Of a stretch of DNA of 64,000 nucleotides, positions 34,896 to 47,176 are shown piece by piece; position 1 is the first letter of the stretch; each line of letters starts with the position of its first letter. The position numbers and the translations under genes are program-made. Origin of the DNA: Diphasiastrum complanatum (lineage: Eukaryota > Streptophyta > Lycopodiopsida > Lycopodiales > Lycopodiaceae); NCBI GenBank assembly GCA_029204225.1, contig CM055103.1, forward strand, positions 50,385,470 through 50,449,469. Reading direction: 5' to 3'. The notes beneath the pieces were generated by a model. The model was given only the letters and a program-made list of their open reading frames with translations, did no database searches and was not told the DNA's origin.

Positions 34896-35691
34896 TGTTA
34901 GCAAGCAATTGTGCTAACACAGAGACAATAAAAAAGAAAGAAAGAAAACTCCGTGGCATGTGTTTTGTAAGACCACGTATGAGTATTTGTCAATAAACTT
35001 CAACCATTGCATGTGTTTTGTAAGTCCATGAGTAGAAGCTTAAATAATAATAAAATAGCTTAAACATAGATTTAGAACTTAGACTTAGGAAACTTAATAT
35101 TAGAAATATTTTATCTTAAGTTAAGAACTTTGAAGTTCTAAATCCTAATTTAGAAGTTCTAGAAAGGCTAGAAACAAATTAGTCCCATAAGTTAGTAGAC
35201 ACTTATGGAAGACCCTCCTTGCCATAAAAGGAGAGGTATTTGCATTGTAAACAACACTTTGTGATTAAGGCAGAATTACTATTGTGATTATCTTGTATTT
35301 CATTGTGTTCCCATTGGAAGGTGCATAGCTTGAGGAAGGTGATCGGGCCTCCTCTTGCCTCCTTTCATTGGCCTCTAATTGTGGCATGGTTTTAAATGTT
35401 TATTGCTTAGTTTAGCCGCAATTCTTATTATCTCCCTTTGGGTGTTACGTAGGATTTAGTAATCTTGCTAGTTGGGTTTGCCTTAGCAAGGAATTTTATT
35501 GTTGTCATTAATTAGCTTATTTCTGTTACGGGCACTAGTTGGGAAAGCCTTAGTGTTCTCATTCCTGTTGATTCTTTCCGTATTCTGTTGAAGCTTGTTG
35601 TAGAAACTTACAAAGTGGACGAATCTCTACATCCTTATACTACACTCGTAAGTAGATCTAGCCATAGCCTAAACTAGAAACACTTCCAACA
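34896..35691 (+). repeat. Gypsy 3' LTR (796 bp)
   Basis: It runs TGTTAGCAAGCAATTG to ACTTCCAACA and is preceded by the purine tract AAGGAGGGGGATAA. A TATA-like CATAAAAGG lies near 35223. Copia-1 RT sequence begins at the very next base. Confidence 0.9.
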
Positions 35692-36410
35692 TATGCTATG
35701 CTATTGGTATTGTAAGTTAGTTTATGGCAACACCTACAAAAATGCATTGAAAGGCAGCCAAACACATTTTGCAATATGTCAAAGGCACTTCTGATTATGG
35801 CTTGGTGTACAGAAAGCATGAGGGTTTATGGCTTGGTATACAGAAAGCATGAGGGTTTACTTGAGTTATGTGGCTATGTGGATGCGGATTGGGGAGATGA
35901 ATATAATGATCGTAGATCCACCATAGGGAATGTATTCCAGTTTTGTGGCAGTTGCTTTTCTTGGTCTAGTAAAAAGCAAAGTAGAATTGCTCTATCCACA
36001 CCAGAAGTAGATTATAAGGCAATGTGTAGCGCAACACATGAAGCCATATGGTTGAGGCAAATCTTGGATGAGGTTGGCATGAAACAAGAAAATTCCATGA
36101 TTGTACTTTGCTTTTCTTGGTCTAGTAAAAAGCAAAGTACAATTGCTCTATCCACAACAGAAGTAGAGTATAAGGCAATGTGTAGCGCAACACATGAAAC
36201 CATATGGTTGAGGCAAAGTCAGAGTGGCATTCAGCTAACAAAGAAACTGGTGTTCCATGCAAGAACCAAACACATCGAGATTTAGTATCACTTTATACGT
36301 GAGAGGCTGTTGAGTCGGGAAATTAATGTTGTTCATTGTAGTACAGATGAGCAACTAGCTAATATTTTCACTAAGCCACTCATTAGAGAAAAGTTTAATA
36401 AGTTTTGATC
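35692..36410 (+). pseudogene. Copia-1 RT tail and RNase H with internal duplications
   Basis: The first codons read CYAIGIVS, then FMATPTKMH and HILQYVKGTSDYGLVYRK, the end of copia RT, with two stops. A short duplication of about 32 bp (YRKHEG) follows. RNase H then has YVDADWGDEYNDRRST, CFSWSSKKQS, ALST and EVDYKAMCSATHEAIWLRQ. The last part is repeated 157 bp downstream (36112-36218). The sequence then skips to FHARTKHIEI, loses the CDN segment and ends near HCSTDEQLANIFTKPL. Confidence 0.8.
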
Positions 36411-36469
36411 AAAGCTTTTTGTACTTAAAGTTTGTTAACTTTGATGCTATGTAGCTTTAAGGGAGAGAA

Positions 36470-36734
36470 TTAGAATTAAGGTAGAACTACTGTGTTACTG
36501 TATTGTGGGTCCTATCAGTGGATAAGGACTAGTTGGCCTCGCCACGAGGCGAGTCGACGGGACATGCGTCCCATCAACCTGGGCCATGCATGGGTTGCCA
36601 TCGTGAAAAACTATTGTACAATGTATTTTGGTTTTGAGAAATATAGTTGCTAGGTGAGCTTGGTGTGGAGAGTGCTTTCTGTTTGTGTTATTGTGTAGCA
36701 TTATCTTGTAATCCTCTTTGAAGCAGATTCCAAG
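36470..36734 (+). repeat. Copia-1 3' LTR
   Basis: It is preceded by the purine tract TTTAAGGGAGAGAA and aligns with 16098-16368. A CTAAG like the one before the 5' LTR occurs at 36743, but 8 bases away from the apparent LTR end. Confidence 0.85.
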
Positions 36735-36891
36735 TCCCTATGCTAAGGCTTGAGCTGTATTTCCTTGTATGTTGTAAAATGAGTAATAGCTTCTTACGTA
36801 TGTGAAATGCTAATCTGAATTTCACATGTTGACTGTGCCCTTATACTGATTAGTGTCTTCACTTCTCAAGAGGGACTATGTGAAATCTTTT

Positions 36892-37008
<117 letters not shown>

Positions 37009-37305
37009 TCCATATAGACTTTAATCCAATTCAATGTGCTCATAAGATCAATAAGACTTAAGATTCTATCATCAGGACCAGTTGCGTCACAGGTAGCTTT
37101 ATTAGTAGTAATAATGAAATTGTGGATATCAATAGCTTTCTCCATACAACAAATAATAGTTTGTATGAAGGGGTGAGGTGGAGGAAGTGATTTACCATAC
37201 CCAAGCATAACAACATCAAAAACCATCCGAGGACTAAACCATAAAAACAGACCTAAGTTAGGCATAAAACTAGAATAAAGACAAAGATTTGGTACTACCT
37301 GTTGG

Positions 37306-38432
37306 GCGGATTTTCTGTTGAGGAATTGGTCCTATTGAAATGATGTATTACATCTTATTGTACTATTAATTACATTGCTCATAGATGCAACATACTTTAC
37401 TATTTGATTAATTGACATCAAAAAGAAAATTGACGTTATATGTGAGTACACAATATGTGAAAAATTGTCAGCTACTTTGGTCCTTTTATTTGGTATTTTT
37501 GGAGGCCAAAATTAAATCTCAAGTTAGAGATAGTTTTATATTTGTCAATAAAGGTATGAATAGTGGTTTTACTATTTTTGGCAAGTAGATAAGTGGATGA
37601 GGTCATGTTTGGACCCATTCTAATTGGCTAATTTTGGTACATTGCATTTGGACTAGTATCTCTAGATTTTTGGTTAAGTACCTAGAAGTTGCCATTTTAG
37701 GGCATACTTAGGGAAAGTGGGCAGATGACATTTTGAAAGCTATAAATAGCATTACTTGTGTGGAGAACATATCATTGTATTCTCATTTTATATGGAGAAT
37801 TCATCTCTTGAGTTTCTATGTCCATCTCATGTGTTTATCTCTTGATATCTTGATTTTCTATGTGTAGAATGGTGCTTTTATGGTTGGTATATATTCCATA
37901 CGTGTGAAGGACAGCCTACTACTGATGTTGTATGGACATGGATAGTACTATACTGTGTTTTCATGTTCATGATCAGATCTTAGTGATTTATGCAATTCTA
38001 GCATGCTAATCTTGATGAATTCTATCTTGTGACTAAAGCTAGATGTGCATACCAAATTGGCCCAAGATCCATTAGTTGTGTTTCGATTTGTAATTTTCAC
38101 ACAATATGTGATAATGATATTGTTATGATACATCATTTTCTATTTTCACTTGTGTACATGGCCCATAATGTTGATAGACAATCAAATTCAATGTGTTGAT
38201 AAACAACTATTTTAAAAAATACCATCCATTTTCATTCTATAATATTTTGAGGCTTATATTAAGGTGATCTAATTTCATCAGCCTTGCTATCACCCTCAGT
38301 TAGTAGAGTAACTTGAAATGTCCTAGACCTCGTAATAAGCCTCGAAAAGCAAAGTAATTTTGGGATTTTTGAAATTTATGGGCTCTCAAAATAGCCCCCG
38401 TTATAATCCTCTCAAAAGACCATTCAAAAGTT
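37306..38432 (+). repeat. LTR-like sequence upstream of copia-3
   Basis: 37730-38050 is related to 39928-40090: GTGTGGAGAA, then ACGTGTGAAGG or ACATGTGAAAT, TTGTATGGACA, and TTCATGTT.GATCA.GATCT. It has a TATA-like GCTATAAATAGC at 37739. The start (TGTTGGGCGG) and end are only estimated. No gene was seen here. Confidence 0.4.
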
Positions 38433-39790
38433 ATGAGGCTTATTCCGAGGTCAACGAATGGACCTGAGGGTCCAACTTCTCTCGCATCTCATTTTTTATT
38501 CTATCTTTCAAAAAAGAGCTTGGAAAAATATGTTGAAAATCATGCGTCTTCTTGTAGTGCTAGAAAGAGCATGCTGAGCTGCAGACATGAAGAACATGCA
38601 TCATTACCTAAATTCTGGCAAATGTACTGCCTATGCTCTAGAAAGAAACTTGATGATAATTCCATGAAATCAATTTTTATTGGTTATTCTTCTTCAAATG
38701 GAATGTATAAGCTATATGATCTTGTTACATGTAAATTTTTCACTAGCAGAGATGTTATTGAAGATCAGTTTATTGACTTAAAGGGGCAAGTACAAAATCA
38801 TTGTTGATGTTCCTGTTTATAATACTAATGAATGTTGAAATCTAATTTTGACTCTTTCAAGTAACTAGCTTATACATATTGATTCAAAAGAAGAACAAGA
38901 GGCCACAACTTAGGAGCAGCCAACTCAACATCGAATTTTGCAACCAGAAGCACCTCCTAGAAGGTCTACAAGAATTCGAATGCAGCTTGTTAGATTCACT
39001 CATGAATTTGCTCATTATCTTTCACAAGAGCCAACCATAATTGATGAAGCACTCACACATGCTGACTTCAACCTTTGGAAGGAAGCCATGGATAAAGAAT
39101 ATAACTCTTTGATTAAGAATAATACATGGACTGTGACTAAGTTGCCTGCAAACAAAAAGGTAATTGATTGCAAATGGATATCCAAAGTCAAATACAAGGT
39201 AGATGGCATCATTGTCAGAAGGAAGACTCGACTGGTGGCAAGGGAATTTTCCTAGATTCCCAATATTGATTATTTCTACACTTTTAGTCTAGTGTTCAAG
39301 CACTCTTCAATCAGATTGCTACTATTATATACTATTGCAGCCAACCTTGAGATACATCAATTAGAATATGTACAAACAACATTCCTCGATGGAGTTATTG
39401 AAGAAGACATTTATATGATCCAGCTAGAGGGTTATGTACTTAATGGAAAAGAGAATCATGTCTACAAACTCCATAAGGCATGATTCACACCGAGCTTTGT
39501 AGATTGCAATGTCTACTTCAAGACCATTCAAGACTCCCTTATAATCATCACACTATATTGGATGAAATTTTGTTATTGAGCAATAATATCAATTTGATAA
39601 ATTATGCCAAAAGGATTGTTTCAAGATTTTGAAATGACAAACCTAAGAGAAGCTCACTATTGTCTTGGGATTTAAATTCACACAGACAAAAAAGAAGAAG
39701 CTCATCTACATTACTCAACAGAGGTATATTTTCAATACCATAGTTAGAAGAGATGGAGGGAAACCAAAGTTCAAAGTTAGGTTTGGACCT
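38433..39790 (+). pseudogene. Copia-3 integrase tail and partial RT
   Basis: About 38640-38790 reads KKLDDNSMKSIFIGYSSSNG and KFFTSRDVIED, the end of copia integrase. 38938-39255 reads PPRRSTRIRMQ and then WKEAMDKEYNSLIKNNTWTV, CKWISKVKYKVDGIIVRRK and RLVARE, the start of RT. A stop follows. Another frame continues (ANLEIHQLEYVQTTFLDGVI, EDIYMIQLEGYV). A last piece at about 39600-39730 has FEMTNLREAHYCLGI. The YVDD catalytic box is not present. It is a decayed fragment lacking gag and RNase H. Confidence 0.75.
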
Positions 39791-39904
39791 GCTATAAAAG
39801 GATGTAACTCATGGAAAGAGGAGTATTTTTTCTCTCTCTCTCTCTCTTATCTTATTAATGCTTATACATGGTTCTCTTGGATTCTACTATCCATTGGTGC
39901 ACTA

Positions 39905-40175
39905 TACTTGTGATATCTTGCAATTTTGTGTGGAGAATGTTCATTAAATGCTATTTTCAGATCCACACATGTGAAATACAGTAGCTTACTATTTTTGTAT
40001 GGACAACAACATTATTTTATGTTTTAATTCATGTTTGATCAAGATCTATTAGATTGCATCTCATTCACAGTGTAGATGTTGGTTTTTCTACATTAGCAAG
40101 ATTGGTGATATGTTGTCTTTCTAACCCAAGATCATTTTGTAGATTTGGTCCTTAATTGGTCTGAAATCTTTCACA
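39905..40175 (+). repeat. LTR-like fragment with degenerate primer site
   Basis: It ends CTTTCACA and is followed by TGGTATCATAGC (40176-40187), one base different from the Met-tRNA primer site. It is related to 37730-38050. The interior after it is cut off within about 160 bp by a minus-strand Ty3 fragment. Confidence 0.45.
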
Positions 40176-40339
40176 TGGTATCATAGCTTGTGTTTCATGT
40201 TATGACATCTATCAATGATTGGAGAAGATATCAATGCTAAAGCATGCTAGATTAGATTCTACACCGAAATCGAGTTTCTTGCATATCTAGATTGTATCTT
40301 TGTAGATCAAAACTCTATTTAGGGTTTATATTCTTGATC

Positions 40340-42383
40340 AATTCTGATTTCACACATCTATTATATGCAAACTCAACCAGTGGGATGTAATCTTCCCAAT
40401 GAAATTTCATGTGAGAAACATATGTCCTCAAAATATCTTCCATAGTTTGATTAGTCCTTTCTGTTTGGCCATGTGATTCGGGATGATCAGAAGAACTTAA
40501 ACTAAGGAAAGTTTCCAGTTTATGGAATACTATTGACCAAAAGTGGCATGTGAAAACTCTCTTTTAACCAAGTCCAGAGTCATGTGTATACCGGGATGTC
40601 CTGCACAAGAGTTTTAAGTTTCTCAAAACATTGATTCAATTCCTCGTTCCAAACAATAGGCGGACTAGGTTGATTTTTCTTTTTCTTTTTATTAACAATC
40701 CCTTTTGTTAGATTTATGAGAAAAACTGTATTATGGAATTAACTCAATCATGTGGTCTACTGACCTAGATGGTGGTAAACCATGAGGTAATTCAGATGGA
40801 AAAACACCTTTAAATTCATTTATGATTTGCTCTTTCATTGCTTGTTCATGATCTAAATTTACTAAGTTAAGAATTGCTAAGAATTACAACCATTTAGATA
40901 CATATCAAGAACATCCACAATTGGAATTGCAAATACTGAAAAAAACTTCATGCTATGAATATTCCAATGCTTCCATTTCATTAACTGTAGAAATCTTATC
41001 TGACGGATGTACACCTGCCAAATAAAGTAACTACCTTATCACCCTCCTTGAAAGTGAGAACATGCTTCTCAAAATCAATTATCAGAGAAGACAATTTACT
41101 AAATAACCATTCACATCCCAAAATTAAACTAGTACGAGATAGGTCTAAAACATGAAAATTAATTCTCTATGTCTCTGTATCATCACTGGGAGATTTGGGA
41201 CTTTTACGTTCCAAGTCTCCAACTCTGCTCCTGAAGCTAGATAAACTTTGTATCTATGATTGCTGGCTTCAGTTTTCAAGCTGAGTTTATGTACAAGACA
41301 AGAATTAATAAAGTTATGAGTAGAACCACTGTCTGATAGAATACACACTTCTTGATATTTAACTATGTCAATTAAATGAAAAAGTTCATTAGGCAAGAAA
41401 GAACCAGTACTAAAAGAACATTCACACTCACAATTTGTCAGGTTAATTTCCAAAGTCTTACCATTACCTCCTGGGATCTTGATCATGTGTGCCGACATTT
41501 TCTTCCTTTTTGGACAAAACTTCATTATATGTCCCGGCTTTTCACAAACGAAACATAAGTTCTCTTTCACAGCCTTTTCCCGAGACATAGTTATGAATAT
41601 CTTTCTCTTTGGTTTCCTGGGTTCCAATGCTGCTTGATCCAATTCGTCAAAATATTTTGCTTGGTCTGGACGACGCTTCTTCGTCTTTTTGGATTTCAAG
41701 GCGGTTGGAATCTGCGCAAATTGCTTCCTGGATGCCATCACTGTGGAATCGTATGCTTTCGACATCCGAAACGCATCCTCGAGGCTTTGAAGCACATTTC
41801 GCCTACATTTGTTTTGATAGTCGGTAGCAAACCTAGGACAAGCTGCCATAGAGCCAACTTTGCATCCATTGATGGTACCCTATCCAAAGGTCCATGAATT
41901 CCTGGATATAGGAGTCCAAGCTCGTAGTACCCATTTTGCAGTTCACAAATTTCAGGTAGTAATCAATGTCATCCGCTATCACGAATGCTTTTTTAAAAAC
42001 TTTTGCAAAAGCATCCCAACTAGTAGGCTTCACCGATAAAACTTGCCACCAAGATGACGCTTTGCCGCGTAAGAACAACACGGCGTTTTCAATCTTCTTC
42101 TCATATGGAACTCCATGCAGGTTGAAGTAGCTGCTCCACTTAAGAACCAATCTTCTACGACTTCCAGTTTCTTCTCTTTCTTCTCTCCCGAGTAAGTCTC
42201 CAGTTGAAAACCGAGATTGGGTGAAGACAACAATTTGACCTGGTTCAGAAGAACTCCCATTTGCTGATCTCGCAAGTTATTCCGATTATTCATATCATTG
42301 AGTGCCGTACTCAACTGTTGGCAAATCACCATATAGGATGGTGCACCTGTATTGGCAACTTGATTTGCAGTTTTTTCAGGCAT
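40340..42383 (-). pseudogene. Minus-strand Ty3 element: gag, protease, start of RT, then integrase; RT core missing
   Basis: Read on the minus strand: gag starts at ATG 42383 (MPEKTANQVANTG). About 42150-41890 has VLFLRGKASSWWQVL. 41849-41145 has the CCHC knuckle CFVCEKPGHIMKFC and protease ILSDSGSTHNFI. About 41145-41030 has LILGCEWLFSKLSSLIIDF. About 40855-40740 has FKGVFPSELPHGLPP, the RT N-terminal linker. A piece EELNQCFEKLKTLVQD follows at about 40660. The sequence then goes directly to integrase-like SSSDHPESHGQTERTNQT (about 40490-40440). The RT palm and fingers are deleted. Several frameshifts. Confidence 0.75.
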
Positions 42384-44300
42384 CTCGATTTATCTATTCC
42401 TAGAAATTACTAAATTTAGTTAATAATTGATTATCTATTAGTGAAGTACAGTTGACCAAATCTGACTGAAATTGACTTCAGTATGGTCAATTCACTAACT
42501 TTAGTACATTTCAAAAATAACTCAAGAAATTGGACAAAACTGAAAATTTTAAATTTTCGGATTTTAAATTTTAAATTTTTTTTTACGTAACTTAAAAATT
42601 TGTCAAAAACACTATCAGTATTAGGCAATCGAAATCGAAAAAATAATTCATTGTACGATTCCTATTCTTACTGATTTAATGTCTATTAGGCATGCATGAC
42701 ATGTGACATTAACAGCTTTTTTTTTACTTTATGTAAATTTCAGTTTGACGGAAATTGTCAACCACTTATACTGATTTGTGTCCTAACTGTTAGAGCACAT
42801 GCGTATAACCACTCAAAACAAATGTGAATCCCTCATGCATGTCAGAATCACTCTGAGAATCAACATGTAATCAATCCATGCAAGCATAGTACCACAAATT
42901 AGGAAATTGACTAGCATGCAATCAGAACAATTTCAAATTTTGCCAATTTTACTCACAAAATTGCAAAACTTCAAACGACCATAACTTTGGCTACAAGACA
43001 CTAAATTAGGTGCTGTAAAGCTCAGAACTGAGGAAGACCTAGTGATCAAGACACTTGACACATCAACTTGCCACCTAGGCTTCACACGTGTGAGAACAGA
43101 GCAGCCAAAAGTCTGTAGTAGGGTGCACTTCAAGCATGGTACATGATCAAAAATCATGCCAACACCTTCCCAAGCCCAAAAGTGATGCTACCAACAGTCT
43201 TAAATGGTCTATTAGACTTCCATGAAGCATTCATACAGGTCCTATGAAGCAGTATGGGTTGAGAACAAAAATTTCTTGGTTTGTAGAAGTCAAAATACCT
43301 TCAAACTTGATGGACATGAAGCATAAGCCACCGGCCATCAATTTACAGGTTTGATAGCTTGCTGGGAAGGTAAAAAAGAATGCTAATCATGCTGTGAAAA
43401 ATCCAAAATGATCTCCTTATGGATTTGGAGATATCCATCCCCCAAAAATCACCAAAAATGGTTACTTTTTACACTTTTTTGACTTCCAACAAGCCCAATT
43501 GCTGGAAATTTGGCTGTAACTTCAGGGAAAGCTTCAAAAGACTTTGATTCACCTCTTTTCAAGCTCTACATGGTGTTTTACAGCCACCTACTATCCAACT
43601 TTATGGAAAAACAAACCAAAATGATGATTTTTAGCTTTTTTCCGATTTTTTTCTTCACTATAAAGTGGAAATTCATGACATGCAACTCTTTCTCTAGCAC
43701 ATGCAAACCAATTTACAGAATTATAGCCATCTAATTGATCTGATCTTGCTGGATTTTAGTTCTTATTATTTATTTTGTGTCAAAAGCATGAAAAACCAAG
43801 CAATTTTGACCAAAACATAGCCTAAATTAGAAAATCATTGAAAGAACCGGCATGCATCATTAATTTCATCATTAATGATCCCCAAAATGAAAGTACCCTT
43901 GCTGAAAAATTCAGATCTACATAAAATTTGAGCTACCCAAGAAAAAGCTCCAAAAAACCAACACAAATTGGCTTTGCAACTTTGAGTAGAGCTAAAACAA
44001 TGTTCGACTTTTTACTCATGATATGGACAAAATTAGAGTCATCTAACTTTGCAATGAATACTTGTTGCCACATGGATAACAACTGAGAATATGTGTAGAC
44101 ACCTGTAGTTCCCATAATGATGTCTCTATTCTTACACAGTTGTTGTTGTGGATGGATGCATGTGAGCATATTTTCCTCAACTCGGAGCTTTAAATTTGCT
44201 GGTTGTTAGGTTTGGTCAATATGATATCTTCTTGACTATGATGACTCTATACAAATTTAATTTACTTTAAGATTCGTATGTTTGGTTTTGTGGTGATAAT
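42384..44300. other. AT-rich repeat DNA, no gene seen
   Basis: Probably leader and LTR of the adjacent minus-strand Ty3 element, but I could not define its ends. It contains CCATAACTTTGGCT-like wording and one TTCACACGTGTGA at about 43080. Confidence 0.4.
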
Positions 44301-44336
44301 GTGCAGTTTTGTTTAGATTTGTTAGGTTAAAAAATG

Positions 44337-44348
44337 CACGCGCGCACG

Positions 44349-44412
<64 letters not shown>
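44337..44412. repeat. (CG)n(CA)n alternating purine-pyrimidine microsatellite
   Basis: A CGCG-rich head runs into about 28 CA units. Confidence 0.95.
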
Positions 44413-44415
<3 letters not shown>

Positions 44416-44439
44416 CCCTTGCCTCTGCTATAAGATTAC

Positions 44440-44856
44440 CAAGACACACATAATCCACTATTAGGTTCATACCTCTGGCATCCCATATTACCACCCCTTC
44501 ATGAGGAGATTTAAGCCTGAACATTGAGTAGATACCAAGACTCTACACTAGAACATTAGGACACATGATCATTGCAATATTAACGTGCTCTAGGGTGCTC
44601 TACAAGTACTCGTAGAATGAAAACTCCCCTCCTTGTCTTATATATGTAGTAATACTACATTCATATGCCATTTTATTGACTCAATAACCCTAATTCAGCT
44701 CTATCTTTAGTCTTTCAGAATCATAGAAAAAACTACGGTGTGATTTTTGACTGTAATGACCAATAGAGTCCATAGGACTCCCCAGCCATGACATAAAGTC
44801 CCTTTACTTGTGGTTAAAGCTTGTTACTTGGGATTAACTATGGCCATAATATACTT
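44440..44856 (-). repeat. 3' LTR (partial) of a minus-strand Ty3 element
   Basis: On the minus strand a purine tract (CTTAAGGGAGGAAAG, 44857-44871) is followed by TATATTATGGCCATAG, the LTR start. A TATA-like box (CATATATAAG) lies at about 44637-44646. The far end was not located; 44440 is a rough estimate. Confidence 0.5.
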
Positions 44857-44879
44857 TCCTCCCTTAAGAACATATTTGT

Positions 44880-46060
44880 CCTCAAAATTGGAAGTCAGAA
44901 AAATTTCTCTTTAGACATTCAACTCTCTCCCAAGAATCATCATTTTCTACTTGGCCTTTGCATCTAAATCATTTCTCCTTGTAGTCCAATACATTTTCTA
45001 CTTCTGAAGATACTTTGAGTGAAATGTCTTCAACAAAGCCTTATTCATCATCAAAGATATGCGAGTAGTCTTAACTTAAACTCAATTTAAGTTGTTTTAC
45101 ATGAATATTGGGCGCACTTTGATTTCTTTGGAGAAATACAATTTATAAAATAAAGAACCCAATCTTCACTATCTTTCAAGGTCCACATTACTCTATAGAT
45201 AGCTTTAAAGTCCTTAAAAATTCTTAGTTACACCCAGTTACCTTCTTGAAACTCATGAGGCAATTTCTTCATGTTCACGTAATGTCTTGCTTGATCTTGA
45301 ACACTTTGGACATCCTCACGTGCTAACTATAACTTTTGTTGCATTTTATTCAAGAATATAGCTACCTTCTAGAGTTTGATCACTCTAGTCTTAACAATGA
45401 TAGGGTATCTACAGTGAAACTCATACATAAGCATAAAAAGACTGAAACCTATGGCCAAATGCTTATTACTATCATAATCAAACTCATTCGAGGATAGATA
45501 CTTCTCCCATTAAGATTGCTTATTAACACACATGCACGAAGCATATCCTCCATAGTTTGATTCATCTTTTTTGTATGACCATTAGACATTGGATGATCAG
45601 AAGAACTCATAATAGGAAAGGTTTTCAAAATTTTGAAGTCATGAACCAAACATTTCAGTGAGTTTTCCATTTCAATCACTCACTATGTCCTTGGGTAGTC
45701 CATGGAAACAAAAAAGTTGCTCAAATATCTCAACCAAGCTAGAAGCTTTTATAGTTGCATTTTAGGAATAAACGTAGCCAACTTGGTAAGACAATCAGCT
45801 ACAATCTAGATTACATCATTATCTTTCTAGGTTATCGAAAGATCAAGTACAAAATCCATAGATATTTTATCCCATCTCTTATTGGAGATTTTGAATGAAT
45901 GTAATAGTCCACTAGTTTTCAAGCGTTTAGCATTAACTAACGAGCATTGCTTATAATTAACCACTATGATCCTATGAAGGGTTTCATTTTTGGCCATTAA
46001 AAGTTCTTTCAAACCAAAATGGCCGAGAGATGGAGGACATGAGAAGAATTTCATAGGGAT
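44880..46060 (-). pseudogene. Minus-strand Ty3 integrase fragment
   Basis: Read on the minus strand: about 46054-45827 has the zinc-domain end (CSLVNAKRLKTSGLLHSF) and WDKISMDFVLDL with the first catalytic D. 45600-45500 has SSSDHPMSNGHTKKMNQTME and EDMLRACVL, where the glutamate of QTE is replaced by K. About 45290-45150 has HYVNMKKLPHEFQEGNWV, the tail. Frames change several times. It lies just upstream of the purine tract and LTR, so it is the 3' end of one element. Confidence 0.7.
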
Positions 46061-46080
46061 GCAAGAGAGGAAAGGGAAAG

Positions 46081-46960
46081 ACTCAATTTGAATTGTAAAT
46101 GTTGTTATTGTCTCAAAAGTCTATCTTTAGAATGGTATGCATGACAAGTGATAAAAAATGATCAATGCATAGGGAATTACGGCTGCATGCCCGACAACAT
46201 CTAACGATGGTGACTGCATTAGAGCATCATCAATATATCTCACACACTCACCAAGAACCCACCATCGTTGAATGGTGGTGGGTTGTGACTACTATGACAC
46301 CCACAACAACTTGCATGCTTATCCCATGACTAGTGCTTCGTTGTTGCACTTGCCAAGCTCCAAGTCTCAAAAAGCTTCATAGTTAGAATGGATTCTCAGG
46401 GTGGTTTCATACTGGGGTTCATGACAAGTCCCTTGCTCAAAATGAAGGCCTCTCATTGGTTTGTAGGGGAAAATATAGGGCCTTCACTTTTAAATCTAGT
46501 TTGAGTTGCCACCATCCATGTGGCAAATGAGATGGTAGGGATCATTTGCTAGATGGTTTTTTTTTTTTTTTGTAGCAAAGTACATTGCCCCGAATGCTGA
46601 GTTGCCTTAGACAACTCAAGGAAAACACTGGGTCAATCGTGTTGCAAGAATTTAAACAGCTCAATCACGCTGTAGCATATGGGCGAGTTTGAAAGAGAGA
46701 CGATCTTGCTCGTGATCTCGCTTGCCAAGGCATAAAAGCGGCAAAGGGATCTCACTTGCCGCTAACCTGAACGGTTTTAAGGGATGGACTCTTGTGAGGT
46801 ATCTAAGAGTTGTGGACTCTGAGAGGGAGTTTTTGAGTCCCAACTCCCTCCCAACCTTGTTATCATGGCACAAGCCTCAAGGGGTATGTGCAGGAGGCAG
46901 GGCTAAGCTTTTAGGCATGTTTTATTGGATTATGCTATGCTATTCTACGTTTGTCTGTTC
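46081..46960. other. Sequence upstream of the zinc-finger gene
   Basis: No coding region was recognised. A T-run lies at 46558. The last few hundred bases should include the promoter of the CCCH gene, but I could not identify a TATA box with confidence. Confidence 0.4.
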
Positions 46961-46973
46961 TCGTCAACTTTGG

Positions 46974-46995
46974 AGGAGGAGGAGGAGGAGGAGGT
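46974..46995 (+). repeat. (GGA)n run in the 5' UTR of the zinc-finger gene
   Basis: Seven GAG/GGA units lie about 90 bases before the start codon. Confidence 0.85.
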
Positions 46996-47080
46996 GATCC
47001 GATCCTTCTCTGCGTTGAAAACGAGCGCAAGCAGGAGGCATACGATCTCGCTGCTGCTGGAGACGAAGACGACGCCAGCC

Positions 47081-47176
47081 ATGGCAGCAGCAGCAGCAGC
47101 AGCGGAGGACGATGCAGCCAAGAAGAAGAAAACAGACTGCGTCTATTTCTTGGCATCGCCGCTCACTTGCAAAAAG
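47081..47176 (+). CDS. Zinc-finger gene exon 1 (coding part)
   Basis: The start ATG lies in the context CCAGCCATGGCA, a strong plant initiation context. Seven alanines, an acidic patch and four lysines follow. The first half of finger 1 (DCVYFLASPLTCKK) ends at AAAAAG|GTATTT. An ATG further upstream (46925) is open but only adds non-conserved residues and overlaps the GGA run. Confidence 0.85.

Larger units (their letters stand above)
19686..35691 (+). mobile_element. Ty3/gypsy element nested in copia-1, itself split by copia-2
   Basis: A truncated 5' LTR (19686-19953) is followed by an Asp-type primer site. Gag is at 20829-21600, protease at about 21935-23035, RT to integrase at 28600-31436, and an extra ORF region at 32050-34882. 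A purine tract and the complete 3' LTR (34896-35691) follow. Domain order Gag-PR-RT-RH-INT marks it as Ty3. The Asp-type primer site, long leader and long post-integrase region resemble the non-chromodomain plant Ty3 lineages (Athila/Tat type). I cannot place it more precisely by eye. Several stops and frameshifts make it inactive. Confidence 0.85.
16098..36734 (+). mobile_element. Copia-1: Ty1/copia element split by a nested gypsy
   Basis: The 5' LTR is at 16098-16368, followed by a Met-tRNA primer site. Gag, protease and integrase lie at 17373-19685, the RT tail and RNase H at 35692-36410, and the 3' LTR at 36470-36734. The middle (19686-35691) is a Ty3/gypsy element. Most of the RT domain is absent. 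The LTR ends read TTAGAATTAA...ATTC(T/C)AAG rather than TG...CA, so the exact termini are uncertain and I could not confirm a target duplication. Confidence 0.85.

Noticed and set aside
36743-36747. CTAAG as the target duplication of copia-1 (the same five bases precede the 5' LTR at 16093)
   Set aside because: It lies 8 bases beyond the apparent end of the 3' LTR, and those 8 bases do not match the 5' LTR, so it may be chance.
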